Below, one piece after another: positions 23,975-32,220 of a DNA stretch of 64,000 bases (its first letter is position 1; every line of letters starts with the position of its first letter). Under the pieces are notes generated by a model that was given only the letters and a program-made list of their open reading frames with translations, was not told the origin of the DNA and did not search any database. This stretch comes from an uncultured Eubacteriales bacterium (GTDB taxonomy: Bacteria; Bacillota; Clostridia; Christensenellales; Aristaeellaceae): the NCBI GenBank assembly GCA_902777335.1, contig CACYTF010000009.1, positions 16,998 through 80,997 of the forward strand, written 5' to 3'. A program made the position numbers and the translations under genes.

Positions 23975-24400
23975 TCAGTCGACCACCACGACGCCCATGG
24001 AGCGGGCGGTGCCGGCGATCATGCTCATCGCGGCCTCGATGGAGGCGGCGTTCAGATCGGGCATCTTCAGCTCGGCGATCTCGCGGACCTGGGCCTTGGT
24101 GATGTTGGCAACCTTGTCCTTGTTGGGCCGGCCGGAAGCGTGCTCGATGCCACAGGCCTTCTTGATCAGAACGGCGGCCGGAGGCGTCTTGGTGATGAAC
24201 GTGAAGGAACGATCCTGATACACGGTGATGACCACCGGGATGATCAGGCCGGCCTGCTTGCCGGTGCGGTCGTTGAATTCCTTGCAGAATCCGGGGATGT
24301 TGACGCCGTGCTGACCGAGCGCGGGGCCGATGGGCGGCGCGGGCGTCGCCTTGCCGGCGGGCACCTGCAGCTTGATCAGTGCAGTGACTTTCTTTGCCAT
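23975..24400 (-). CDS. rplK: 50S ribosomal protein L11
   Basis: 141 residues, the usual length. The N-terminal [20 protein letters not shown] and [16 protein letters not shown] are diagnostic. It forms the GTPase-associated centre with 23S rRNA and is needed for factor and stringent-response signalling. Good GGAGG site. It lies 72 bases before rplA and 120 bases after nusG; that spacer holds a GGAGCGC/GCGCTCC hairpin at about 24434-24451 of unknown role. Confidence 0.98.
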   Translation of the reverse strand: MAKKVTALIKLQVPAGKATPAPPIGPALGQHGVNIPGFCKEFNDRTGKQAGLIIPVVITVYQDRSFTFITKTPPAAVLIKKACGIEHASGRPNKDKVANITKAQVREIAELKMPDLNAASIEAAMSMIAGTARSMGVVVVD

Positions 24401-24520
24401 TTGGGTATCCTCCTCTACATGTATGTGGTGAAGCGGAGCGCGCTTGCGCTCCTCCCACGCGCTGAACCCTGTGCGGGGATCAGTCGGTCAAAGGCCCCGG
24501 CGCGACGCGGGGCGGCGCGG

Positions 24521-25048
24521 TCACTCCTCGCGGACGACCTCGTCATAGGCCAGCTCCACGCTGGTCTCGCGCTTGAGCATGGGCACCGTAACGGTCAGCT
24601 GCTGGGTGGCCGCGTCGATCTTCGTCACCTTGCCGGTGAAGTTCTCGAACAGGCCGCTCAGTATGCGCACCTCGTCGCCCACCTGAATGTCGATGCGCGT
24701 CTGCGGCACCGCGTCGAAGATGGCGGCGAAATCCGTTTCAGACAGGGGCGTCGGCTTGTTGCCGGAGCCCACAAAGCCCGTAACGCCGCGGGTATTGCGC
24801 ACCACGTACCACGTCTCGTTGGTCATTTCCATCTTGACGATCACGTAGCTGGGCAGCAGCTTGCGCTGCACGACGCGACGCTTGTTGTTCTTGATTTCGA
24901 CGGCCTCTTCCACCGGGATGCGCACATCCACGATCTTGTCCTGCATGCCGTTGTTTTCAACGGCCTTCAGCAGGCTGTCGCGCACCTTGTTCTCGTAGCC
25001 GGAATAGGTGTGCACGACATACCATTTGATATCCGCGTTCTCAGGCAT
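24521..25048 (-). CDS. nusG: Transcription termination/antitermination factor NusG
   Basis: 175 residues. The NGN domain starts KWYVVHTYSGYENKV, with VPVEE-type and LPSYVIVKMEM blocks and NTRGVTGFVGSGNKPTPL; the KOW domain has VGDEVRILSGLFENFTGKV. It binds RNA polymerase and couples it to ribosomes or controls pausing. It follows secE by 16 bases in the usual secE-nusG order. Confidence 0.98.
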   Translation of the reverse strand: MPENADIKWYVVHTYSGYENKVRDSLLKAVENNGMQDKIVDVRIPVEEAVEIKNNKRRVVQRKLLPSYVIVKMEMTNETWYVVRNTRGVTGFVGSGNKPTPLSETDFAAIFDAVPQTRIDIQVGDEVRILSGLFENFTGKVTKIDAATQQLTVTVPMLKRETSVELAYDEVVREE

Positions 25049-25064
25049 ATCCGTCTCCTTGCGA

Positions 25065-25307
25065 TCAGCCGGTGATCAACCGGATCAGAGCGCCGGCGCC
25101 CAGATCGAACACACCGATGATCACGCCCATGACGATCATGAATACGAACACCACGACGGAGTAGTTGATCAGCTCTTTGCGGGTGGGCCAGGAGACCTTC
25201 TTCAGCTCGTGATACATGTTCTTGAAGCTGCGGCCGATGCCCTTGAAAAAATCCACGAAGCGCTGCGCGAAGCCGGGCTTGGTATTCTTGTTATCTTCCT
25301 TGGCCAT
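25065..25307 (-). CDS. secE: Preprotein translocase subunit SecE
   Basis: 80 residues with the signature ELKKVSWPTRKELINYS followed by one membrane helix (VVVFVFMIVMGVIIGVF). SecE stabilises SecY in the protein-export channel. The ATG at 25307 lies two bases after the rpmG stop, so translation is probably coupled. The longer frame upstream overlaps rpmG and is not used. Confidence 0.96.
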   Translation of the reverse strand: MAKEDNKNTKPGFAQRFVDFFKGIGRSFKNMYHELKKVSWPTRKELINYSVVVFVFMIVMGVIIGVFDLGAGALIRLITG

Positions 25308-25309
25308 GG

Positions 25310-25471
25310 TTACTTCGTCTCCTTGTGGCTGGTATGCTTCTTGCAGAAGCGGCAGTACTTGTTCATCTCCAGACGATCCGGATCGTTCTTCTTGTTCTTC
25401 ATGGTATTGTAATTGCGCTGCTTGCACTCGCTGCAGGCCAGCGTAACCTTGATTCGCTTATCCGATGCCAT
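25310..25471 (-). CDS. rpmG: 50S ribosomal protein L33 (zinc-binding form)
   Basis: A 53-residue protein just upstream of secE, as in many Firmicutes. The sequence begins [20 protein letters not shown] and has two CxxC pairs (ACSEC and YCRFC), so it is the zinc-containing form of L33. The middle has the family motif [26 protein letters not shown] ribosome binding site precedes the ATG. It is the first gene of the operon that continues through secE, nusG, rplK and rplA. Confidence 0.96.
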   Translation of the reverse strand: MASDKRIKVTLACSECKQRNYNTMKNKKNDPDRLEMNKYCRFCKKHTSHKETK

Positions 25472-25580
25472 GCCCGACACCTCCCCATGTGATGATAGCC
25501 GCCGCGCCGGCGCTGTGGCCGCTGCGCTTCGGCAATTTTGCCGTCAACAATACAAGTCCTCTATCGGGGCACACTGATAT

Positions 25581-25609
25581 ATTATAAAATACCCCTTTGC
25601 CAAATGCAA
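25581..25609 (-). promoter_or_regulatory. Sigma-A promoter of the rpmG-rplA operon
   Basis: On the minus strand TTGCAT (25604-25609) and TATAAT (25581-25586) have a 17-base spacer. A leader of about 100 bases follows before rpmG, with a small hairpin GGCAAAATTGCC. Confidence 0.85.
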
Positions 25610-25667
25610 GCGCCTTTGGCGCGATAGAGCAAATTTTACAATAAATTGACGGCCCGGCGGCTCCTTC

Positions 25668-25700
25668 AAAAAGACCATGCGCGCCTGGCGCATGGTCTTT
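25668..25700 (-). terminator. Intrinsic terminator of rplJ-rplL
   Basis: The arms AAAGACCATGCGC and GCGCATGGTCTTT enclose a five-base loop and end in a T-run on the minus strand, 16 bases after the rplL stop. It separates rplJL from the downstream ribosomal operon. Confidence 0.92.
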
Positions 25701-25716
25701 GAAGGTTGCGCCCGAA

Positions 25717-26097
25717 TTACTTGATCTCGATCTCGGCGCCGGCTTCCTCGAACTTCTTCTTCAGTTCCTCAGCCGCTTCCTTGGTGACGGCCTCAGCCAG
25801 CGTGGAGGGAGCGCCGTCCACCAGGTCCTTGGCTTCCTTCAGGCCCAGGCCGGGCTTGACTTCGCGGACGATCTTGATGACGTTCAGCTTCTTGGCGCCG
25901 GCGGCCTTCAGGATCACGTCGAACTCGGTCTTCTCTTCCTCAGCCGCAGCGGCCTCGCCGCCGGCGACCGCGCCGCCCACGACCACGGGAGCCGCGGCAG
26001 ACACGCCAAACTTCTCTTCCATTTCCTTGACCAGATCGGCCAGCTCCAGGATCGTCATGCTCTCGATCGCGGAGATGATTTCAGCATTGTTCGCCAT
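25717..26097 (-). CDS. rplL: 50S ribosomal protein L7/L12
   Basis: 126 residues. N-terminal dimerisation helices ([17 protein letters not shown]), an Ala/Gly hinge ([21 protein letters not shown]), and a C-terminal domain with [39 protein letters not shown] and the ending [10 protein letters not shown]. It forms the mobile stalk that recruits translation factors. ATG at 26097 with GGAGG upstream. Paired with rplJ as usual, but followed by a terminator and not by rpoB. Confidence 0.98.
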   Translation of the reverse strand: MANNAEIISAIESMTILELADLVKEMEEKFGVSAAAPVVVGGAVAGGEAAAAEEEKTEFDVILKAAGAKKLNVIKIVREVKPGLGLKEAKDLVDGAPSTLAEAVTKEAAEELKKKFEEAGAEIEIK

Positions 26098-26147
26098 GAT
26101 ATTATCCTCCATAATTATTCATTGTCTGTGGTTGGGTCAGGCGGCCA

Positions 26148-26645
26148 TCAGGCCTCGCCCGCCTGCTTCTTGCGGATGGCTTCCAGCGCGTACACGAACT
26201 TGGACACAGAGCTCATCATGCTGCCCATGATCTTCGCGATGAGAACCTCCCGGCTGGGGGTATTGGCAAGCGCCTGCACGCCCGCCTCGTCGAGGTAAGC
26301 GCCGTCGCACACGCCGCACTTGATGGTCATCTTCTTGCTCTTCTTGACGAACTCGGAGAGGATCTTGGCGGGGGCGATGGCGTCTTCGTAACCAAAGGCC
26401 ACGGCCGTGGGGCCCTCCAGATGGGGCTTCATGGCGTCCAGGTTCATGTCCTGGATGGCCAGGTTGATCATGGTGTTCTTCAGAACCGCATACTCAACGC
26501 CGGCCTTGCGCAGCTGGTTGCGAAGCTCGGTGTCCTCCGCGACGTTCAGGCCGCGGTAGTCCACCAGAACGGCGGTCTGGGCCTTCTCAAACTTCTGCTT
26601 GATGTCGGCGACGACGCCCTTCTTGACTTCGATGTTCTTGGACAT
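26148..26645 (-). CDS. rplJ: 50S ribosomal protein L10
   Basis: 165 residues. Conserved blocks are AVLVDYRGLNVAEDTELR, YAVLKNTMINLAI and EGPTAVAFGYEDAIAPAKIL. It anchors L12 dimers to the ribosome, and the L10-L12 complex represses its own leader. A leader with an attenuator-like hairpin lies upstream (26690-26807), driven by a consensus promoter. Confidence 0.97.
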   Translation of the reverse strand: MSKNIEVKKGVVADIKQKFEKAQTAVLVDYRGLNVAEDTELRNQLRKAGVEYAVLKNTMINLAIQDMNLDAMKPHLEGPTAVAFGYEDAIAPAKILSEFVKKSKKMTIKCGVCDGAYLDEAGVQALANTPSREVLIAKIMGSMMSSVSKFVYALEAIRKKQAGEA

Positions 26646-26689
26646 TTTTCAACACCTCACATTCCGTCCAATACTGTTGACGGCCATTG

Positions 26690-26807
26690 AAAAACCCTTG
26701 CGCAAGACGCAAGGGCTGTGTAATCATTCAACCGTTGCGCCTCGGCGAGCGACCGGAGTCGTTGGGCTTGCGCACTCGCTGTCTGTGGCACAGAGCTTTC
26801 AAAAGCA
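26690..26807 (-). promoter_or_regulatory. Ribosomal protein L10 leader with attenuator hairpin
   Basis: The transcribed leader between the promoter at 26814-26842 and rplJ ends in a terminator-like stem: CCCTTGCG (26695-26702) and CGCAAGGG (26708-26715), followed on the minus strand by a T-run. This is the arrangement of the Firmicute L10 leader, in which the L10-L12 complex binds the RNA and causes early termination. I cannot verify the kink-turn without a covariance search. Confidence 0.75.
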
Positions 26808-26813
26808 TAGATG

Positions 26814-26842
26814 ATTATAGCAAACCGCCGCGCCGCTGTCAA
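26814..26842 (-). promoter_or_regulatory. Consensus sigma-A promoter of rplJ-rplL
   Basis: Perfect TTGACA (26837-26842) and TATAAT (26814-26819) with a 17-base spacer on the minus strand, as expected for a strong ribosomal promoter. Confidence 0.92.
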
Positions 26843-26867
26843 GGGCGCGGCGGAAAACTTAACCAAG

Positions 26868-28634
26868 TCACCTCTCCGCTTGGTACAGCACATACCGCCC
26901 CGGCATGGCGGAAAGCTCGAACACCGCCTCGCCGTTCTTTGTGTACAGCGGCTCGATTCGCCTTTCCCTGCCACCGGGTTCGCCGAAGGCGGTCAGCGCC
27001 TTCGCACCCTTCACGTGAAGGCGCACGACGGTGCGCTGCACGCCCTCCATCACATAGGGGTAGATCACGCAGGTGTCGTTGTCGTAGACGAACAGGCTGA
27101 CGCGGGCCGGGCCCTCCAGCCACATGCCGTTCACCGGCATCGCCTGGCGGACGCGGGAGAGCGCCCCGGCGGGCATGTGGTAAAAATCCGGATAGGCGTC
27201 GGGCACGGCCAGCGTCCACAGCCTGCCGTCGCCATAGGGATCGCGCAGGAGGATGCCGTAGCTCTCCTCGCCGCGGGAGGCCTTCACCACCGCCCAGGTG
27301 GCGTTGTTCCTGAATTCCGCCACCGGCAGGGTCACCGGCTTTTCGCCCCGCGGGAACAGGCACGCCGTGCGGCCCTCGGGGGAATCGCCCTCCACGCGGT
27401 AGCGGTCGCAGGTCACCCTGCGGCCCCGCAGCCGCACCGAGGTCAGCCGCTGGACGCCCTTATCCATCGCGGCCTCGAGAAAGCCCGTGGTCACCATGGC
27501 GTCGCCGCCGGTGCGCATCAGCCAGGCTTCCAATTTATCCACCATGTCCGGGTCGCAGGCCGAGGCCCGGGTCAGCAGGATCTGGTCCGCGTTTTCCGGG
27601 AAATACGGCGTGCACACCACCGGCAGGCCCACCATGCCCAGAAAGTCCTGCACGTTGTCCTCGCCCTGGCTGTCGTCGGGCAGGTAGCAGGCGATGCCCA
27701 CGGGATTGCCCGCCCGGTCCAGAAGCGCGTCCAGCTTGTCCAGCTGAAAGCCCAGCGCCGGGGTGTACATGTTGTCCACCAGCGACTGGAAGCAGAACAG
27801 CATCAGCTCCCGGGGCTTTGAGAAGGCGGTCAGGTACGCCTGCTCCAGGTAGTGCTCGGTGATGTGGCTGTCGAAGGTGTCGAACCAGCCGCCGCCGTTG
27901 TGGCCGGGCCACATGTTCTCGAAATAGGTCATCAGCGAGAAGGACAGGTACCGGGGCAGGTGCTGGTCGGTGGTCACCGGGTCCCGGGTCTCGGTGCCGG
28001 TGTACAGCATGTCGAACAGCTTGCGCTGCCCGGCCGGGTTGTAGCCCGTCTCCTGGTAGCTCTCGGCCCAGTTGGGGTACTTGATGGTGATTTTGCAATT
28101 TGGGTTGGCGGCCTTCGCCGGGGCGATGATGTCCTCGACGCTGACGCGCTTCATCAGGTCCAGCCGGTAGGCCTGCCAGCTGCCGTCCGCAATGCCGTGG
28201 GATTTGTTGAAGGCGTCGCGCTGGCGCACGCAGTCGGCGCAGCAGCAGCCGGTGAAGAAGAAGTCGTCGATGATGAACGCGTCGAAGTGCGCGCCGATGA
28301 AGGCGCTGACCTCCCTCAGCTTCGCGCGCATGGCCGGGTCGTTGTAGCAGAAGGTCTCAAACAGGCGCTGCTTGGGCGCGGCGCCCTCCGGCGTGGGGAT
28401 CACGGTGGTCAGGCCGCCCTCCACCTCGATGCCGTGGGCCCGGAAGACCCGGCGGCACATCTCGATCTGTTCGTGGCTCGCCAGCTCGCCGCGCCAGGGC
28501 TCCAGGTACACCCGGTCCAGCCGCAGGTGCTTTTCGATGAACGCCAGCTGCGCCTCCAGCTCGTCCTGTGTGATCCGCGCCGCCGCCTGGGCGACAAAGT
28601 AGGTCGCCAGCCTGAAATTGCGATAGTTGCCCAT
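26868..28634 (-). CDS. Putative TIM-barrel, glycoside-hydrolase-like protein
   Basis: 588 residues; I cannot assign a named family. The first 350 residues look like an alpha/beta barrel of glycosidase type: RVYLEPWRGELASHEQIEM, HGIEVEGGLTTVIPTP, and FDAFIIDDFFFTGCCCAD with a run of three Cys. Later blocks such as DTFDSHITEHYLEQAYLT and WPGHNGGGWFDT are also barrel-like. The C-terminal part is beta-rich, with FVYDNDTCVIYPYVMEG. No signal peptide is seen, so it is probably cytoplasmic. The ATG at 28634 has GGGGAG seven bases upstream; the ATG at 28640 is too close to it. It is a single gene with a consensus promoter. Role in sugar metabolism is an inference. Confidence 0.7.
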   Translation of the reverse strand: MGNYRNFRLATYFVAQAAARITQDELEAQLAFIEKHLRLDRVYLEPWRGELASHEQIEMCRRVFRAHGIEVEGGLTTVIPTPEGAAPKQRLFETFCYNDPAMRAKLREVSAFIGAHFDAFIIDDFFFTGCCCADCVRQRDAFNKSHGIADGSWQAYRLDLMKRVSVEDIIAPAKAANPNCKITIKYPNWAESYQETGYNPAGQRKLFDMLYTGTETRDPVTTDQHLPRYLSFSLMTYFENMWPGHNGGGWFDTFDSHITEHYLEQAYLTAFSKPRELMLFCFQSLVDNMYTPALGFQLDKLDALLDRAGNPVGIACYLPDDSQGEDNVQDFLGMVGLPVVCTPYFPENADQILLTRASACDPDMVDKLEAWLMRTGGDAMVTTGFLEAAMDKGVQRLTSVRLRGRRVTCDRYRVEGDSPEGRTACLFPRGEKPVTLPVAEFRNNATWAVVKASRGEESYGILLRDPYGDGRLWTLAVPDAYPDFYHMPAGALSRVRQAMPVNGMWLEGPARVSLFVYDNDTCVIYPYVMEGVQRTVVRLHVKGAKALTAFGEPGGRERRIEPLYTKNGEAVFELSAMPGRYVLYQAER

Positions 28635-28704
28635 CCGCATACTCCCCTTCCCCGGCGCGCCGTCGCCTGAGCGATCGGACGGCACCGCCCGTGTGTTTGT
28701 TCCA

Positions 28705-28733
28705 ATTATATGGGAAAGGTCGTATTCTGTCAA
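28705..28733 (-). promoter_or_regulatory. Consensus sigma-A promoter of the TIM-barrel-like gene
   Basis: TTGACA (28728-28733), 17 bases, TATAAT (28705-28710) on the minus strand; both boxes are perfect. Confidence 0.88.
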
Positions 28734-28787
28734 TGCGAAAACCCGCGCCCCATCGCTTTTTTCTAAAGAGGAATTTACCTATCCATG

Positions 28788-28816
28788 TTGAAAAGCCCCG
28801 GGGCGTGTGATAAACT
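28788..28816 (+). promoter_or_regulatory. Likely sigma-A promoter of tig
   Basis: TTGAAA (28788-28793), a 17-base spacer and TAAACT (28811-28816), 54 bases before the tig start codon. The -10 box is imperfect. Confidence 0.6.
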
Positions 28817-28869
28817 GTTGCTTGCATTGTGGATAAATATGTAATTGAAGCGAATCAGGAGGATTTTCC

Positions 28870-30153
28870 ATGGCAACCACTTTTGAAAAGCTGTCTTCCA
28901 ACAAAGTCAAGATCGGCTTCGTCGTCGCGCCGGAGAAGTTCGACGAGGGCCTGAAGACCGCCTATAACAAGCTGAAGGGCCGCATCAACATTCCCGGCTT
29001 CCGCAAGGGCAAGGCCCCGATGAAGGTCATCGAGAACCACTACGGCGAGGCCGTGTTCTATGAGGACGCGCTGGACGCCATCTTCCCCGAGATCTACCGC
29101 GAGGCGCTGAAGGAGCACGGCGTGCAGGCCGTGGACCGTCCGGAGCTGGACGTGGAGCAGATCGGCCGCGGCAAGGAGCTGAAGTTCACCGTGGAGGTGT
29201 TCGTGCGCCCCGACGTGGAGCTGGGCGAGTATAAGCACCTGGGCATCGTCAAGACCGTGGACGAGGTCACCGACGACGACGTGAACGCCGAGATCGAGCG
29301 CGCCCGCGACCGCGCCTCCCGCTGGGTGGAGGTCACCGACCGCGCCGCCAAGCTGGACGACCAGGTGAACATCGACTACGCCGGCTTCGACGGCGACACG
29401 CAGTTCGACGGCGGCACCGCCCAGAACCACGAGCTGATCCTGGGCTCCGGCAGCTTCATCCCCGGCTTCGAGGATCAGCTGGTGGGCGCGAAGGTGGGCG
29501 ACGAGCTGGACGTGAACGTCACCTTCCCCGAGCAGTACCACGCCGAGGAGCTGGCGGGCAAGCCCGTGGTGTTCAAGGTGAAGGTCAACGGCATCCGCGA
29601 GAAGGAGACCCCGGCGCTGGACGACGATTTCGTCACCGAGGCCTCTGAGACGGCCAACACCGTCGAGGAGTACAAGGCCGAGATCCGCGCCAATTTGGAG
29701 AAGGCCGCCGACGAGCGCGGCGAGGCCGCGTTTGAGAACGAGGTCATCGAGACCGTGTGCGACAACGCCAAGGTGGACATCCCCGACGCCATGATCGAGG
29801 ACCAGGTGGACACCATGATGCGCGACATGGAGATGCGCATGATGTACCAGGGCGTGAAGCTGGACGACTACTTCAAGTACACCGGCCAGACCCGCGAGCA
29901 GGTGCGCGACATGTACAAGCCCCAGGCGAAGGAGCGCGTGCTGGGCCAGCTGGTGCTGGAGGCCGTGAAGAAGGCCGAGAACATCGAGGCCACCGACGAG
30001 GAGATCGACGCGGAGATCGCGAAGTACGCCGAGCAGAGCAAGATGGAAGTGGAGAAGTTCAAGCAGAACCTGGCCGATTCCGACCGCGAATACTTCGCCG
30101 AGGCCGCCGCCACCCGCAAGACCATCGACTTCCTGAAGGCGAACGCGGAATAA
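28870..30153 (+). CDS. tig: Trigger factor, ribosome-associated chaperone
   Basis: 427 residues, the usual length. The ribosome-binding N-domain carries the signature GFRKGKAP, the middle FKBP-type prolyl isomerase domain lies around DQVNIDYAGFDGD and FIPGFEDQLVGAKVGDE, and the C-terminal domain is helical. It binds near the exit tunnel and helps new proteins fold. AGGAGG lies just upstream of the ATG. It is the first gene of the common tig-clpP-clpX group; a small repeat element lies between it and clpP. Confidence 0.97.
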   Translation: MATTFEKLSSNKVKIGFVVAPEKFDEGLKTAYNKLKGRINIPGFRKGKAPMKVIENHYGEAVFYEDALDAIFPEIYREALKEHGVQAVDRPELDVEQIGRGKELKFTVEVFVRPDVELGEYKHLGIVKTVDEVTDDDVNAEIERARDRASRWVEVTDRAAKLDDQVNIDYAGFDGDTQFDGGTAQNHELILGSGSFIPGFEDQLVGAKVGDELDVNVTFPEQYHAEELAGKPVVFKVKVNGIREKETPALDDDFVTEASETANTVEEYKAEIRANLEKAADERGEAAFENEVIETVCDNAKVDIPDAMIEDQVDTMMRDMEMRMMYQGVKLDDYFKYTGQTREQVRDMYKPQAKERVLGQLVLEAVKKAENIEATDEEIDAEIAKYAEQSKMEVEKFKQNLADSDREYFAEAAATRKTIDFLKANAE

Positions 30154-30165
30154 TCAAACTTGATC

Positions 30166-30273
30166 ATGGGAAATGGGAAATGGGCACCGTATAATCCGCG
30201 ATCCCGGCAACATACTTATTGAGGAGCGCGGGAAGGCCGGGCGGCTTCCCATTCCCCATTTCCCATTTCCCAT
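30166..30273. repeat. Inverted pair of GGGAAAT heptad arrays between tig and clpP
   Basis: ATGGGAAATGGGAAATGGG (30166-30184) is exactly reverse-complemented at 30255-30273, with about 70 bases between. Units are 7 bp, GGGAAAT on one strand; the right array continues with GGGGAAT. A TATAAT box lies inside at about 30187-30192 but without a -35 box at the right distance. The element is 13 bases after tig and 21 bases before clpP. Confidence 0.85.
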
Positions 30274-30294
30274 TATGATAAAGGAGGTGCGCCC

Positions 30295-30879
30295 ATGAAC
30301 CTGGTGCCCTATGTCATTGAACAGACCAACCGCGGCGAACGCTCGTACGATATCTACTCCCGCCTGCTGAAGGACCGCATCATCTTCCTGGGCGGCGAGA
30401 TCGACGACGACGTGGCCAACACCGTCGTCGCCCAGATGCTCTTCCTCGAAATGGAAGACCCGGACGCCGACATCATGCTGTACATCAACAGCCCCGGCGG
30501 CTCCGTGTCCGCGGGCCTGGCCATCTACGACACGATGCGCTATCTGAAGTGCGAGGTTTCCACGCTGTGCGTGGGCCTGGCCGCCTCGATGGGCGCGTTC
30601 CTGCTGGCCGCCGGCGCGAAGGGCAAGCGCAAGGCCCTCCCCCACGCCGAGATCATGATCCACCAGCCCCTGGGCGGCGCGCGGGGCCAGGCCTCGGACA
30701 TACAGATCCAGGCCGAGCAGATCCTGCGCATCAAAAAGGTCATGAACGAGCTGCTGGCCCAGAACACCGGCAAGCCCCTGAAGACCATCGAGAAGGACAC
30801 CGACCGGGACAACTACATGACCGCCGAACAGGCGAAGGATTACGGGCTGATCGACGAGATCGTCGCCCCGAGGAGATGA
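30295..30879 (+). CDS. clpP: ATP-dependent Clp protease proteolytic subunit
   Basis: A 194-residue serine protease that forms the barrel of ClpXP and ClpAP. The triad is visible: Ser98 in GLAASMGAF, His123 in MIHQPLGG and Asp172 in KDTDRD. The N-terminus [20 protein letters not shown] is typical of Firmicutes. AAAGGAGG precedes the ATG. Four bases separate it from clpX. Confidence 0.98.
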   Translation: MNLVPYVIEQTNRGERSYDIYSRLLKDRIIFLGGEIDDDVANTVVAQMLFLEMEDPDADIMLYINSPGGSVSAGLAIYDTMRYLKCEVSTLCVGLAASMGAFLLAAGAKGKRKALPHAEIMIHQPLGGARGQASDIQIQAEQILRIKKVMNELLAQNTGKPLKTIEKDTDRDNYMTAEQAKDYGLIDEIVAPRR

Positions 30880-30883
30880 GTCA

Positions 30884-32206
30884 ATGGCAAGCAACAAGGA
30901 TTCTTTCAAGAAGACAGTGCGCTGCTCGTTCTGCGGCAAGACCCAGGACCACGTGCGCCGCATGATCTCCGGCCCCAACAACACCTACATCTGCAACGAG
31001 TGCGTGCTGCTGTGCAGTGAGATCGTGTCCGACGATGTGGAATCCATCGGCATCTCCGGCGAGCCCGACATCAAGAAGCCCCAGGAGATCAAGGAGATAC
31101 TGGACCAGTACGTGGTGGGCCAGGAGCAGGCCAAGAAGGCGCTGTCCGTGGCCGTGTACAACCACTACAAGCGCATCCGCTGCATGGGGAACCGCAAGAG
31201 CGACGTGGAGCTGCAGAAGAGCAACATCGTCATGCTGGGCCCCACCGGCTGCGGCAAGACCTATCTGGCCCAGACCCTGGCCAAGATATTGAACGTGCCC
31301 TTCGCCATCGGCGACGCCACGTCGCTGACCGAAGCCGGCTACGTGGGCGAGGACGTGGAGAACATACTGCTGCGGCTCATCCAGAACGCCGACTTCGACG
31401 TGGAGCTGGCCCAGCGGGGCATCATCTACATCGACGAGATCGACAAGATCGCCCGCAAGAGCGAGAACCCCTCGATCACCCGCGACGTGAGCGGCGAGGG
31501 CGTGCAGCAGGCGCTCTTGAAGATCCTGGAGGGCACCATCGCCTCCGTGCCGCCCCAGGGCGGCCGGAAGCACCCGCTGCAGGAGTTCATACAGATCGAC
31601 ACCAGCAACATACTGTTCATCTGCGGCGGCGCGTTCGACGGCATCGAGAAGATCGTCGAGAACCGCATCGGCAAGAAGGTGATGGGCTTCGGCGCGGACG
31701 TGAAGGGCAAGAACGATCAGACCGACGAGGCCATCATGTCCCAGGTGCGGCCCGAGGACCTGTTAAAGTTCGGCCTGATCCCCGAGTTCATCGGGAGGCT
31801 TCCGGTGCTGGTGACGCTGAACAGCCTGGACGAGGAGGCCCTGGTGAAGATCCTCACCGAGCCCAAGAACGCGCTGGTGCGCCAGTACGCCAAGCTGCTG
31901 TCCTTCGACGACGTGGAGCTGGAGTTCACCCCCGACGCGCTGCAGGCCATCGCCCAGCAGGCGCTGGGCCGCAAGAGCGGCGCCCGCGGCCTGCGGGCCA
32001 TCATCGAGGGCGTGATGCTGGACACCATGTTCGAGCTGCCGTCGCTGGAGGGCGTGAAGAAGTGCGTGATCACCAAGGAGGCCGTGCTCAACGGCGAGCG
32101 GCCCCGGCTGATCTACGGCAAGGCCGAGCAGGCCCTGCCCGAGCCGAAGCACCCCCTGCCCAAGCCCGTGGAGGACGCCATGGAGGACGCGCCGACGGCG
32201 GGTTAG
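30884..32206 (+). CDS. clpX: Clp protease ATP-binding subunit ClpX
   Basis: A 440-residue AAA+ unfoldase. The N-terminal zinc domain has CSFCGK and CNEC (Cys14, 17, 36 and 39). The Walker A motif GPTGCGKT is near residue 120, Walker [12 protein letters not shown] near 185, and [12 protein letters not shown] marks the pore region. The C-terminal tail after about 415 is rich in Pro and Glu. The ribosome binding site overlaps the clpP stop, so the two are translationally close. Lon often follows clpX in Firmicutes; here an SNF2 helicase does. Confidence 0.98.
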   Translation: MASNKDSFKKTVRCSFCGKTQDHVRRMISGPNNTYICNECVLLCSEIVSDDVESIGISGEPDIKKPQEIKEILDQYVVGQEQAKKALSVAVYNHYKRIRCMGNRKSDVELQKSNIVMLGPTGCGKTYLAQTLAKILNVPFAIGDATSLTEAGYVGEDVENILLRLIQNADFDVELAQRGIIYIDEIDKIARKSENPSITRDVSGEGVQQALLKILEGTIASVPPQGGRKHPLQEFIQIDTSNILFICGGAFDGIEKIVENRIGKKVMGFGADVKGKNDQTDEAIMSQVRPEDLLKFGLIPEFIGRLPVLVTLNSLDEEALVKILTEPKNALVRQYAKLLSFDDVELEFTPDALQAIAQQALGRKSGARGLRAIIEGVMLDTMFELPSLEGVKKCVITKEAVLNGERPRLIYGKAEQALPEPKHPLPKPVEDAMEDAPTAG

Positions 32207-32220
32207 GTTGAGAAACAGAT

